Part shown: one piece after another, positions 1 to 10,834 of the stretch
Layout: each line of letters starts with the position of its first letter
How positions within the stretch are numbered: position 1 is the first letter of the stretch
Origin: Dolomedes plantarius
Lineage: Eukaryota > Arthropoda > Arachnida > Araneae > Dolomedidae
Length of the DNA: 64,000 bases
Direction of reading: 5' to 3'
Assembly: GCA_907164885.2 (NCBI GenBank)
Contig: OU015490.1
Coordinates: 229,810,391-229,874,390 of the forward strand
Translations under genes and position numbers: made by a program
Notes under the pieces: generated by a model
Seen by the model: only the letters and a program-made list of their open reading frames with translations
The model's database searches: none
Told to the model about the DNA's origin: nothing

Positions 1-582
1 TTATGGTATGGGGAGGTATTGGATATCACTCTCGCACACCTCTAGTACGCATTGCCGGTACTTTAAACAGCCAGCGCTACATCTCCGAGGTGTTGGAGCC
101 AGTTGTCCTTTTTACCTTCAGGGCTTGCCCACAGCCATATTTCAACAGGATAATGCTCGACCACACGTGGCACGCATTGTCCAACGGTTCTTCGTCAATC
201 GCCAGATTGAATTGCTTCCCTGGCCGCCTCGCTCTTCGGATCTTTCGCCGATAGAAAACATGTGGTCCATGGTTACTCTTCGATTGACCCAGATTCCTTC
301 CCCAGCTGCCACAGCAGATCAACTTTGGAAACGTGTAAGGTGCTTGGTCTGCTGTACCCCAAGAACTGATCCAAAGTCTCTTTTAATCAATGCCGAGGCG
401 TGTGGCAGCGGTGATCTCCAACAATGGTGGCAAATCTGGCTACTGATTTTGGCAGGAACCACACTTGACAGAAGTCTATAAATTTAATCATTTGATACTT
501 GGTCAACATCTTATCTACAAAATAAATTTTGTTGTGATATCTCTTGTTTTTCTTGGTGTTGCAATTTGGGTGGCCAGAGGTG
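1..582 (+). pseudogene. Tc1 element relic, 3' half of transposase (window-truncated)
   Basis: This is the 3' half of a Tc1-type element, cut by the left edge of the window. It is nearly the same sequence as the complete copy at 38521-39929, in the opposite orientation. The reading frame covers the C-terminal half of the DDE domain, with the second catalytic Asp in QQDNARPH and the Glu in PIENMW. Compared with the intact copy there is a one-base deletion near position 112 and a two-base deletion near 337, so it cannot encode a working transposase. The right terminal repeat is recognisable up to about 582 (GGTGTTGCAATTTGGGTGG followed by CCAGAGGTG), then TA as the target duplication. Seen: homology, frameshifts, terminus. 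Inferred: a dead copy of the family represented at 38.5 kb. Confidence 0.9.
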
Positions 583-644
583 TATATATATATTGATTGT
601 TCAACTTATTCTATTTGATTTTTGTTTTTTTGTTCCTCATCCGT

Positions 645-1195
645 GTCAGAAATTTTACATTTACTTAAAAATATTCATAAAAATTTAAAAATCATAAAAA
701 TTTCATAGAAAATAAAAATAAAAATAATTTTTTTTTGTTTCCATCGACGTTTTCATAAAAATTAAAAATTCTTACCTTTATACAGCATTTATAATTCTTC
801 TTTCACTACAAAATTCTTTAATTTCTGATTTGACTTCAAAATATAAGACCACAGCGTTTCTTGCAGAAGAGAGTTTTTCTTTTCATGCAAATGCATATGT
901 TGAAATCGGAGAAATAAGTCTAAGCTATCTTTTACAAATGCATCGCTGACTAAAATGGAAATGAAAGTCTGCAACATCCAAATCAATGCCAGAATTACAC
1001 TTGGACAGCTCACATGTCCCAGTGCTGTTTGACATTTGTGTCTGTCATCTTGTCTAGTGGAATTTGGAATCGCTTTCGACATACAAATTACATTGACTAT
1101 TCGAAAACATGAATTTCTTGAAACGTATTTTAATATTTTAATGCATCTCCTTTTTAGATGGTAAGCTGGAAATCTACGTATTCAACATTTCAAAA
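645..1195. repeat. dispersed repeat of unknown class, copy A
   Basis: This block aligns by eye with 3868-4335, with shared stretches such as TTGAAATCGGAGAAATAA, TTTGACATTTGTGTCTGTC and CGTATTTTAATATTTTAATG in the same order and orientation. The copies are clearly diverged and neither has a conserved reading frame. No terminal inverted repeats were recognised. It could be an old nonautonomous element or a retroelement tail. Confidence 0.7.
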
Positions 1196-1215
1196 TATTA
1201 TAAACAAATAAATAA

Positions 1216-1220
<5 letters not shown>

Positions 1221-1256
<36 letters not shown>
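1221..1256. repeat. (TA)18 microsatellite
   Basis: A pure TA dinucleotide tract preceded by AATA/AAAT repeats. It directly abuts the hairpin at 1258-1290. Confidence 0.98.
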
Positions 1257-1257
<1 letters not shown>

Positions 1258-1290
1258 GGGTTTTTGATTTCTACATGAAATCAAAAACCC
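1258..1290. repeat. perfect 13-bp stem hairpin
   Basis: GGGTTTTTGATTT, a 7-base spacer, then its exact reverse complement AAATCAAAAACCC. It immediately follows the (TA)n tract. It may be the remnant of a small inverted-repeat element; no function can be assigned. Confidence 0.85.
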
Positions 1291-2124
1291 AGCTCTATGA
1301 AACTGTTTTACTAAAGAATGGAGAATCTACAATGACTGTTTATCAAGGTAAAAATAATAAAATTGTCCTGCTACTAAGTACCTTGTAATGCAAATGTAGA
1401 ATGACATAATAAGAAGTGTTTCTAGAGACAATCTAGTTTACAACAAAACCAAATGAGGAGTTCATATCGTTGTCCATATAACGCGTAAATATTCCGACGG
1501 GTTGCTTCACGTAGATGGCCAGTGCATGTTTTTTTTTCTAATGTGCTGGATTTGGCAGGATCAGATGCCTATGTTATTTACAGAGAATTAATTGGTAAAA
1601 TTATTTCAAGGCATAGCTTCTTATTTCATTTAGGGGAGGAGTTAAAAGAGCTTAATTTGAAGAGGTTAACAAGCTCAAGATAGTCCAAGGAAATTTCCAA
1701 CACTAGCATTAGGCTCTCAAATAAAAGACGTCAATGCCTGACTGTAAATTGTAACAACAATAAAACAAGTAATGCGTGTAAAAAATGTTCAAATTATGTA
1801 TGTGGAAAATGCACTTCCAGCGTTGAAAAAGTTTTGTTCTGTAAAAAATTGCGAAAAGCTATAAAATGTGTTTTATTAAAGGTAAGTGGAAATTTATATA
1901 ATTTATTTTTAAATAAACAGTTGTTTATTAAACAAGTTCTTAAAAGATATAATTAAAAATAATGAAAAGTATTTTAAATTTGTATAAAACATTTGCAATT
2001 TAAAACAAGCATTAAATTCATTGAGAAGTCCATTTGACTGCCATTGGCGCTTCTAGTATTAATAATTGTCACTAGATTTGCTCAAGAAATGTTCAATATG
2101 TTCTCCACCATGTTATGCCACAAG
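1291..2124. other. gene-free AT-rich DNA
   Basis: No ORF, terminal repeat or RNA gene was recognised. A short Cys-containing stretch near 1735-1860 has no extended open frame and was not called. Confidence 0.6.
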
Positions 2125-3174
2125 CTAAAACTGAAAAACAGCCTGTTCCACAACAGATCGGAGTGTATCAGTGATGACGTTGTGAATGTGTTGTACAATG
2201 TGTGTCTTCAATTCAGCTAAATTGGCTATCGGACCATTGAATACAATGTTTTTCAGGTAACCCCTCAGTCGGATATAACAAGGATTGATTTCAGGTGATC
2301 TTGGTGGCAAGGTTGTTGGAAATTGATGACTGACAATTCTATCATTTGCGAAATGCATGTTGAGCAGCAGTTTCACTGGATTTACAATGTATGGAGGAGT
2401 GCCATCTTGCATAAAAATTACGCTACTCACACATGCACAGTGTTGAATTGCCGGAATAATGTGGTTGCACAAAACAGTCTCAAAGTGTTCACAATTGGCG
2501 GTTATAGGTCACAGGACCCGTAGGACCAATCTCCTAGAAAAAGAACGGCCTTACGATAAACGATGCCTTTAACCGCACCATACAGTTACCTTTGCAGAAT
2601 GAAGATGTACTGATTGATGTCCGAATGGGTTTTCTGTTGTCCATATTCTGCAATTCTGAGCATTGGCATATCCTCGAAGATGGAAATGGGATTCGACTGC
2701 CCTCAAAATGTTCCACGACCATTCATAGTCCATTTCCACGCAACCAAGAAATTCTAGAGCAAATATTTTTCGCACTAGCAGGTCAGTAAGAAGCAATTCC
2801 TGAACATGGGTGATTTTGAATGGTTAGAAATGCAAGATGTTTCATAAAATTTTATGCACCGTGCTCACAGGCATATCTCACGCAGTGCACAGGGCAATTG
2901 TTCTTCCTTTGCTTGTCTCTTCCTACAATGTTGTGGCCTAATCTTCTACTGACGTCGAAGCAATTGGTTCCCTCCCTCTGCCAGATTTCACTTCAGATGA
3001 GCCTTTGTCTTCGAATTCTTCAATAATTTTCTCCAGACTGGGGATAGATATCGAACCAGAACCATTTTTCTTTCCCTTTACTGTCCGGAACTTCTTCAGA
3101 ACTGCAGCCGCACTGTCACCGTTCTTGTAAAACAGCTTCACAAGAAGTGCGCGATCCTTCTTTGGCAGTGTCAT
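2125..3174 (-). pseudogene. mariner-like (DUF4817/DDE) transposase relic
   Basis: Three consecutive minus-strand frames make up one degenerate transposase. The N-terminal part (3174 down to about 2938) begins MTLPKKDRALLVKLFY and matches the DUF4817-type helix-turn-helix found in many arachnid and insect transposons, including GSGS and EEFEDKGS segments. The middle (about 2796-2534) has the NCRIWTTENPFG and KVTVWCG motifs typical just before the catalytic core. The C-terminal part (2472-2125) has MQDGTPPY with the second catalytic Asp, then PPRSPEINP and RGYLKN. Where the third catalytic Asp of DD41D-type enzymes is expected, the residue is Cys (NPCYIRL), and PDL has become PEI. Frameshifts separate the three parts. 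The right end of the element may be near 3449; no matching left terminal repeat was found. It is an inactive relic. Confidence 0.85.
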
Positions 3175-3459
3175 GATGAGCTTCTCAGATGCAGTTTGAG
3201 AGATACGGCAGCAGATAATCCGCAATTTTATAGCAAATGCAATGTGTGGTGCGCATGACATGTTTATAATTTTGCATATCATGACGAGTAAAGCGCCATC
3301 TATTGCTAAAATTACGAACTATTCTTTTCTTATGCCATACCATTTCCCACTTCATCGCGTATATTCAGGTCAAATTTGAGGTTATTCTGAAAAGTTATTA
3401 TTTTTTTACAACTTTTTGAAAGTTCAACTTAAATTATAATCACCTTGTGTAATTACGCG

Positions 3460-3867
3460 TATGTGTGATAAGATATACACAGAAAGGATGAAAAGAGCTG
3501 CTCCATCCATATTTAAAGATCAAAAGGTATTGTGGATACAAGGAAGGAAAGAGATTAGTTAAAATTTCAGCGTATAATAGAATGTTAGTTTAATCTTTCA
3601 TGATCAGGAAAAGAAAAACTTTGTCTTCCGTATAAAAAAAAGAACCCTCCCCTAACAAGAACTCAAACTTGTAAAATTTGTTTGTTGCAAAATGAAAACA
3701 AATAAATTAAAGCAATCTATACGAAACAAATACTCCGTAAATAACATATGCACTTTACAATTTTCATTCAAAGTTATTTTCAATAAATTAGAAGATTTTT
3801 CGGAAAGTTTAAAAAGAAACCTTAAGTACTTTATTAATTTTCTTTTACTTTACATGATGTATTCGTG
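3460..3867. other. gene-free AT-rich DNA
   Basis: Nothing recognisable apart from a 65-codon AT-rich chance ORF at 3692-3889 that lacks any known motif and overlaps the start of a repeat. Confidence 0.6.
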
Positions 3868-4335
3868 TGAATATTTTTACACTTACTAAAAATGTTTGTG
3901 TTTATAAAAATTTTTAAATATACATCTCAATGAAGCCTTTTGAATTTTTTTTTCACTACAGAAAGCTTTTAGTTTCAGAATTGACATCAATATGGAAGAA
4001 CAGGGAATTCGTGTAGGAGAGTTTTCCTTTTCACAGAAATGCAGTTATTGAAATCGGAGAAATAAATGTATTCTATCTGTTTCAAAAGTATTTTTGGTTA
4101 AAATGGAAATCTAGGTCTGTAACACCTAAATCAGTGTCAGAATTCCACTTGAACAGCTCTCTGAGGCCCGAGTGTTGTTTGACATTTGTGTCTGTCTTCG
4201 TGTCTAGTGGGATTCCGAATGGCCTTTGACATGCAAATTATATTTACTATTATAAAAGATGAATTTTCTCGGGACGTATTTTAATATTTTAATGCATATC
4301 TTTTTTGGATGAAAATCTACATATTTAAAACTTCA
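3868..4335. repeat. dispersed repeat of unknown class, copy B
   Basis: Second copy of the repeat at 645-1195, in the same orientation. Shared blocks include TTGAAATCGGAGAAATAA, GTTTGACATTTGTGTCTGTC and ACGTATTTTAATATTTTA. The copy ends just before the TA target of the pogo element at 4347. Confidence 0.7.
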
Positions 4336-4346
4336 ATTTATATATA

Positions 4347-6644
4347 CAGTAGAACCCCGATTTTACGTTGTCCGTTTCGTACGTTATCCCGCTTCCTACG
4401 TCATTTTCTGCTGGTCCGTGAAAATTGCCTATACCGATAATGTTAAAATATCCCGGATTTTACGTTATCCCTTTCCAGAAAATCCCGCTTAATACGTTTT
4501 TTTCTAAAGACAAGATCAAAATCATTTTTCCCCTACAAGGCTCACACAAACTTTTTCGAGTTATTTCTTTCAAGAAAAACTTGCTTCTTACCAGTTTGAA
4601 ACGTTCTGGCATTCTTTCAGTTCCGTCTTATTGACCTTTTGTTTGTGTGTGGTAGGCATGATGGGTTTCTTCCCAGTGTCAAAATCAGGAGGGTGGGGGA
4701 AGGAGAAAAGCACGGGACTCCCGCAAGTGGGAGGGAATAACGACAATGCCTTTCGATTCTTCGATCACTCTCTTTCAACAAAAGAGAAAGAGGTAAGGGA
4801 TCTCTTTTGGTTTGATTGTCCAATGTCCACACTTCACATGGAAAGGGGGGGGATTCTATGACCAGACCATGCAAAAGGTGTCATGCTAAAGTTAGAACAG
4901 GTCTTTAGCATGGTGCTACCTTTAGCATGGTGCCATACCATGGTAAAGGTAGAACTGGTTTCAGCTGGTCTGTAAAAGTTTGTTTGAGCATCGTAACCAT
5001 TTTTATCTTTGTCAAGCGTTCTTAACCTGAAGGAAGGATGTCTAAACGAAAATGTTTCTCTCTAGCCGAAAAGGCCGAAATCGCCAAAAAAAGCTAAAGA
5101 ATTTCATGGCACTAAACTTGATCTTGCTAAATCTTTGGGTATTGCATATTCAACTTTGCAAACGATTTTAAAGCAAGAAGCTTCAGGAGAGTTAAGTGCT
5201 GAAAAATTCGGAAAATCTGCAAAGAAACGAAAAACGCTTAAGACATCTTCGTATGATGATGTGGAAAAATTTTAATGGAATGGTTCAAGGAAGCCCGGAC
5301 ATCAAAAATTCCAATGAATGGATCCATCGTTAAAGAAAAGACACTTGAAATGGCTGAAAGGCTTAAACTCCAGGGGTTCTCTGCATCGAATGCCTGGATC
5401 AACAGATTTAAAAAAGGAACAATTTACGTTTTAAAACTATCTCTGGAGAATCCGATGGTGTGTATATTGCAATTGTGCAGCAGTGGAAAGAGAACACTTT
5501 GCTAAATTTATTAAAGGAGTACAATCCAATAGATGTATTGAACGCCGACGAGACGGGACTATTTTTCAACTTGTTACCCGACAAAACATTGACTGTCAAA
5601 GGCGAAAATTGCCACGGGGGAAAGCTCTCAAAAATGCGCTTAACTGTTTTACTATGTACTAATGCCGACGGAACTGAGAAATTATCGCCTCTTGTGATTG
5701 GTAGAGCAAAGAAACCACGGTGTTTCAAAAATGTGAAAAGTTTACCCCCGGATTACGCTTCGAATAAAAAGGCGTGGATGACTTAATCGCTGTTTGAAGA
5801 TTTTCCTCGAAAACTGGAAAATAAAATGCGACTACAGAAGTGAAAAATCATTATTTTTATTGATAAGTGCACCTCTTATTTTGATCTATTTTTTCCAGCA
5901 AACTGCACCAGCCAACTTGAACCTTTGGATCGAGGAATTATCAGATCATTTAAATCACATTACAGGAAACAGCTGGTTAGGGAATCACTTCTTTTTATTG
6001 GTTCCGGTGACCTGCATGATGCTTCTACAGCAAAGATAAATGTTCTAGTAGCTCTGAATTTGATTTCTGCAGCGTGGGACAGTGTTGACAAAAAATGCGT
6101 TACCAATGTGTTTAATAAAGCAGGTTTCTCGGAATCCAACGATGAAATTAACCCTTCACCTTCAGATTATTATGAAACGGAAGAAGAAGATTGCTTGACA
6201 GAAGGTGAAAATCTTCCGGAAGTCGATGACGCGTATATCGACTGCGACGCACATCTCATCACTTCACAAATTTCTTCTATATCTAATTTAATGCCCGCTT
6301 CCGTTGATAGTGGTGATGAAGATGAAGAAGAAATAACGGAGGATGTAGTACCCACAGCTGATGAAGTGATTTAACGCATAAAATCTCTGAAACAATTTTT
6401 AGTTTCAAATGTAAACCAAGAAGCAAATTTGCGAAAAATTGTTAGTATTGAACGTGCTGTAGTTGAAATTGTATCGAAAAGCAAAAAACAAGTAAAGATT
6501 ACACATTTTCGCCGCTAGTTCCTCCTGCAAGTGTCAATTTTTGAACAATATGCGTAGATTTTTTTAATCTCGATTTTACGTTTTCCCGTTTCGTACGTTT
6601 TTTACCGCTGGTCCCATGAAAAACATAAAATCGGGGTTCCACTG
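4347..6644 (+). mobile_element. pogo/Tigger-type DNA transposon, full length but decayed
   Basis: The left end CAGTAGAACCCCGATTTTA and the right end AAAATCGGGGTTCCACTG are inverted repeats bounded by TA on both sides (4345-4346 and 6645-6646). Inside each end are extra copies of ACGTT/CGTACGTT motifs (4365-4500 and 6565-6610), so the termini have a compound structure. The interior encodes a CENP-B-type HTH plus a DDE_1 transposase (5038-6374). A small inverted repeat lies at 4916-4952 (CTACCTTT/AAAGGTAG) upstream of the coding region. Length is about 2.3 kb, typical of Tigger elements. Confidence 0.93.
5038..6374 (+). pseudogene. pogo/Tigger transposase (CENP-B HTH, DDE_1), broken
   Basis: The frame starts with MSKRKCFSLAEKAEIAKK, the CENP-B/pogo DNA-binding helix-turn-helix, and shifts frame within the first 20 codons and again near 5270. 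Next come a second HTH of the Tc5 type (about 5274-5440, with GFSASNAWINRFK) and the DDE_1 catalytic domain from 5535 (NADETGLFFNLLP). The central Asp region reads FIDKCTS instead of the usual DN(C/A)PAH, and the stretch before PANCTSQLEPLDRG is shortened, so the core is deleted. The C-terminal frame (5925-6374) is open and ends in a long acidic tail rich in Asp and Glu, as in pogo transposases. Seen: at least three frame disruptions. Known: the family cuts and pastes into TA. Inferred: inactive, but its ends could be bound by an active relative. Confidence 0.9.

Positions 6645-6646
<2 letters not shown>

Positions 6647-6676
<30 letters not shown>
6647..6676. repeat. (TA)n microsatellite between two transposons
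   Basis: A short TA tract separates the right end of the pogo element from the left terminal repeat of the DD41D element. Both elements target TA. Confidence 0.95.
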
Positions 6677-6679
<3 letters not shown>

Positions 6680-6794
6680 GGTAAATCTGAACAAGTGGGC
6701 AAAACTTTACGGGGTGATAGAACGCATCTACACGAGCAATATTTGTCATAGAAAGTATGGACGGAACGAAAATAGCGAGGCGCTAGGTATCACT

Positions 6795-7325
6795 GTAAAT
6801 GGTACCCGCATGCCACACGTCCTCATTTGTTCCAGCGGCGGTTTTCCGTAAATGTTTGGGCAGGGATCATCCATGACCATTTGGTTGGCCCATACCTCCT
6901 GCCACACCATCTGGACTGCGAATCGTATCACACATTCCTACGAGAGGTGTTGCCGGAGCTGCTGAGTCCGATTCCAACCCCCCATCAGGTCGAGAATGTG
7001 GTTCCAGCACGATGGTACGCCTGCACACTTCAGCTTGGATGTGCGGAACAATTTAGATGCAACATTCCCAGGGCGATGGATTGGTCGAGGTGGTCCCATA
7101 GTTTGGCCACCACGATCACCGGATCTCTCGTGTTTGGACTTTTTCCTGTGGGGATATAGGAAAAGCCTAATCTATGAGTACCCCATTGAAACTAATATGG
7201 AACTAGTCGCCAGGATCGCCGTTGTTGCCTGTGATATTCATGAAATGCCTGGTGTCTTCGCAAAAGTTCATCAATCCCTATCCCGTAGGTGTGAAGCATG
7301 CATTACAGCTGGCGGAAGCTCTTGA
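6795..7325 (+). pseudogene. DD41D transposase, C-terminal half only
   Basis: Coding similarity begins abruptly after the left terminal repeat, at the FSVNVWAGI strand, so the DNA-binding domain and the first catalytic Asp are missing. The second frame (from 6996) contains FQHDGTPAHF with the second Asp and WPPRSPDLSCLDFFLWGY with the third. I count 41 residues between those two Asp residues, which places it in the DD41D group of Tc1/mariner/IS630 elements. A frameshift separates the two frames near 6985. After the last codons (AGGSS) the frame ends at 7325. It cannot encode an active enzyme. Downstream to 7497 is the 3' untranslated part and the inner section of the right terminal repeat. Confidence 0.85.
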
Positions 7326-7496
7326 GCAATTTCTTTGACCATGTAAATCAATTAAATTCCTGTTAATAAAATGTTTTCTTCAGTATCTCCTCTCATTCTT
7401 GTGTTAATTTTTTAATGTGACAGAGGAAAACTGCCTTCTAACTTCTCACCGTTTGCGTTCCGACCATGCATTCTATGACGAATATTGCTCGTATAG

Positions 7497-7788
7497 GAAG
7501 GGATAGGAAGGAATAAATGTTTGAAGAAAAATCTGTTAATATATGAAGTACGAGTATTTCTCAGTCCTAATTTTTAAAAGTTTGGACCTTACAGCCGAAA
7601 ATAACAAACCTTTGATATATATTGGATTTTAACATTGGACAACCAATGTTACAATAGGTGTTCTGACCTGTAACACCATTAAGTTTTTATATGATCAGAT
7701 TAAATAAATCTTGTAAATAAATCTATTCCGTAAATATGAAACGAAGACATCGTGCTGCCAAGGACCTACAGTTGGACCTACAACTGCG
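7497..7788. repeat. dispersed 290-bp repeat, copy 1, nested in a transposon
   Basis: This block interrupts the right terminal repeat of the DD41D element. About 260 bp of it (7509-7768) recur at 9122-9378 with few differences, from GGAATAAATGTTTGAAG to GCTGCCAAGGACCTACAG. It contains AATAAATC signals near its 3' end. At the right junction GGACCTACAG is followed by a second GGACCTACAA. No inverted ends or ORF were seen. Confidence 0.88.
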
Positions 7789-7842
7789 TTCTATCACCCC
7801 GTAAAGTTTTGACCACTTGTTCAGATTCACCCTGTATATATA

Positions 7843-8284
7843 CCGCAGTCTGCACTTGCCCAGTGACATTGTCATTCCGGATTGTTGAGGGCCTACGTGA
7901 ACGTGGTTCACTGTCCACTGATTGCGCCCATCTTTGAAGCGGTTGTACCACTCCTTTATGCATGAGGTGCTCATGGCATTGTCCCCGAAAGCCTGTTGCA
8001 TCTTGCGAATGATTTCCGATTGAGCATTACCAAGCTTTTGGCAAAATTTGATACAATATTGCTACTAAAGTTTTTCTGTCATTTTACAAAACAGAAATCC
8101 GATGACCGCTCACTACACGTCTTCACTAGTTGGCAGACTACCAGCGACTGATGGTTTCTGCTGGCGTGAAAAATACACGACTGCTCTTGAGTGCTCCGTC
8201 CACATCTGCACTAACGAAAGTCTTTAACGCTTCATTGGCTTTCGAGGGAAAAAATAAGGTTCGATACTTTTTGAACACACCTGG
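7843..8284 (-). pseudogene. mariner (Mos1-like) N-terminal transposase fragment
   Basis: On the minus strand the segment starts at 8284 with ACCAGGTGTGTTCAAAAAG, bounded by TA at 8285-8286, which looks like a mariner terminal repeat. It then encodes the HTH_48-type DNA-binding region: KMQQAFGDNAMSTSCIKEW, then YNRFKDGRN, then a frame-shifted linker with RPSTIRND. The catalytic domain is absent; the fragment stops next to the DD41D element end at 7834. Only the first third of a roughly 350-residue protein is represented, over two frames. This is the type of domain also found in host proteins annotated GVQW3, but the attached terminal repeat argues for a transposon remnant. Confidence 0.82.
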
Positions 8285-8286
8285 TA

Positions 8287-9121
8287 TGTTTCAACTTTAG
8301 TTTTAAGCTCTTTAAATGCTTTTCAGCATTTGAAGAGCTTCATATTGATTGATTTGTTGAGAGCTCTACGGTTCTTTTTTTGCTACACGAGGGCTAATTA
8401 GACAGGGATTGCTGTTTAATGCCGATTCCGCATGGCTACAAACAATCTACCTTAGTGGAATTCAAACCCACAGACTGCAAGGGGTCGTCTTCCGCCTAAA
8501 GAGTTTCAGACATTAAAATTCATAATATTATATTATAACAATCATAAATGAAAAGAATATTAATATGTGACATAAAATTATCACAAATTTAAATATTGTA
8601 TTTTCTATGTAAATGAACCTTCAATTTTGTCGTTTTTCCTTAATATGATTATAAAGTTCTCTAACACAGTGATTCTCAATTTTTATATGCCTAAGCCCCT
8701 CCCCACTATTGTATAATATTAGACTCTCCCCCTCTCTTCCTCTAGGATTTAAGCATGCCTACATATATTTTGAAATCTCCGAATATGCGAGTTGATGCCC
8801 AGTTTATGATCGAGTAACAGTAACGGCCAAGGCATCCAACCAGTGCCCTAATTCTAGTAGTGCTGACTATGAAATAAGAGTACAGTAAAGTGCACAATTG
8901 CTTTATACTGTTTCAGTCACTATCTCACTACAATCATACCATGATGAATCGAAGATAAAAATTATACGTTAACTATTCTATGCTTAAATGTTGAATTTAT
9001 TTTTTTTTCCGCAAATATATATGTACGTATATCTAGTTCTCCCATGATAGACCTCATTTATTCAATACATTTCTATAATCTAATGGTAGAACAAATATTT
9101 ACATACTTGTCCTGAGATTGA
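8287..9121. other. gene-free DNA with possible SINE relic
   Basis: No coding region. Around 8440-8500 the minus strand reads GGGTTTGAATTCCAC, slightly like a tRNA B-box, but no A-box was found, so no SINE is called. A CAGTGATTCTCAAT motif at 8667 resembles a hAT terminus without a partner. Confidence 0.5.
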
Positions 9122-9378
9122 AGGAATAAATGTTTGAAGAAAAATCTGTTAATATATGAAGTACAAGTATTTCTCAGTCCTAATTTTTAAAAGTTTGGAC
9201 CTTACAGCCGAAAATAACAAACATTTGATATATATTGGATTTTAACATTGGACAATCAATGTTGCAATAGGTGTTCTGACCTGTAACACCATTTCATATG
9301 ATCAGATTAAATAAATCTTGTAAATAAATCTATTCCGTAAATATGAAACGAAGACATCGTGCTGCCAAGGACCTACAG
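9122..9378. repeat. dispersed 290-bp repeat, copy 2
   Basis: Same orientation and almost the same sequence as 7509-7768, lacking a short stretch at about 9290 (CACCATTTCATATG here against CACCATTAAGTTTTTATATG). The flanks differ from copy 1, so this is a separate insertion, not a local duplication of the host transposon. Confidence 0.88.
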
Positions 9379-10403
9379 TAAGAACTCAAAACTGTAATAA
9401 CGCTCAGAAAAACAGGAATGCAATGCCTCTTTGCTTAAGGGTACCACTAAAGCTGAAATGACAAAATTATGTTAACAATAAACCTTCCTAGCCGGAGATG
9501 TTAAGATCAAAATATCGAACGTTAAGTAAGAAATATCTATGCCCTATGTTCCCGCACCTACATCCCTGTATAACACGCAAATCATTTTGTCTAGACGTTG
9601 CTCTCACTATAAATCCATTTACCTGAATGCAATTGGGTCTTTTCTGTTTGGCAGCGTGTAAGAAAGTTGATAATTCCCTCTCCGTCATTAAATGTCACCG
9701 CTTATAGTAGCTGGTTCCTTCCAGATAAATGTTATTTTTCCGAATTATCATGCTGCTTGTAGCCAAAATAAGGACTGTGCAAAGTTTACGAAACACAGGG
9801 CTCAGAAAAATGGTGATTGATAATTAAATCATGTAAAAGTATAACAGCAATGCGTTATAATTTAATGAGACATCCATGTATGAACTATAGACTATTTATC
9901 CAAAACTTACCTCCTCTCTAAATCTATTTCTCTGTCATTATTCACAGAACACTGGCTCTTTTTTCTGTTAGACAGCATAATTGAATCGGAGGAATCTGCA
10001 GCTAAGGAACCGAATAATTATCTCGCCTAATTGCTTCTTTCTATAATTTCTGGTTCCCTCTGGATTTCATACTACAAATGTATTCTACCAGGGACTCTAT
10101 TTTTCATTTTACAGATTAGTGTTGTCGAAGGATTACGAAACACGGTCTAGAAAAATGTCAATGGAACTAAACGAAAATAATTTTCTAATACTTTATAATG
10201 TCATATTAAGACCGAATAATTTTTAAATCAATACTTATTCTTTAGCAAAATTTAAATATTGCGAGTAACACATTCTGACTATTAATATGTATGTGTAAAT
10301 TTATATGTTTGAGAGATGATATATGGCAGTATACGTGTGGATGTTTTCAGTAAGCAAATAAATACGCAGTTGTGAATTTTTTATACAGTAAATAGTAAGA
10401 GTA

Positions 10404-10405
<2 letters not shown>
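9379..10405. other. gene-free DNA with faint ~340-bp periodicity
   Basis: Segments at 9711-9835 and 10049-10167 share CTGGTTCC(T/C)TC, TACGAAACAC and AGAAAAATG in the same order; 9613-9670 weakly resembles 9935-9985. This suggests an old tandem duplication of about 320-340 bp. No ORF is supported. Confidence 0.4.

Positions 10406-10463
<58 letters not shown>
10406..10463. repeat. (TA)n microsatellite
   Basis: A pure TA tract of 58 bp with AGGA/TCCT at its edges. Confidence 0.98.
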
Positions 10464-10465
<2 letters not shown>

Positions 10466-10834
10466 TAGGGATTGTAGAGCCGAGTACCCGGGGACATTAT
10501 TGGAGCCTGAAACACGATCCAGTGGTTATAGAACCGAATATTCAAACTTAAGTATAAGAAACAGCATGTTTATAGCGTTAAACAGTTTCAGAATGCTTTC
10601 CAATTTATCCCAATCGAGAGTCTTGGAACTTTAGCCTTAAGTGTATGCACAAAATTAACTACTAGAACCTTCTCAGCCATCTTAGATGTGACATCACTTT
10701 CTGCTGTTCTAAGATAAGTGATACACTGCCATTTTATTTTATCAATTTATTTCATATCAATTATTTAAAATGTCTGTCTCACACGTTGAATAGTGGTTAG
10801 CTTCGTCCACTGCTAGTACGCAGCCACACGGCTA

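Larger units (their letters stand above)
6677..7834 (+). mobile_element. DD41D mariner-like element, internally deleted, interrupted by a repeat
   Basis: The left end CAGGGTAAATCTGAACAAG and the right end CTTGTTCAGATTCACCCTG form inverted repeats that extend about 90 bp (for example ACGAGCAATATTTGTCATAG at left and its complement at 7470-7490). TA dinucleotides flank both ends. The right terminal repeat is split by an insertion at about 7497-7788 (listed separately). The interior holds only the C-terminal half of a transposase. Without the insertion the element is about 870 bp, so it is a deletion derivative. Confidence 0.9.

Noticed and set aside
8390..8510. Possible tRNA-derived SINE on the minus strand
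   Set aside because: Only a weak B-box-like GGGTTTGAATTCC; no A-box at the right distance and no second copy.
8667..8760. hAT-like terminus CAGTGATTCTCAAT
   Set aside because: No inverted partner or 8-bp duplication found within several kilobases.
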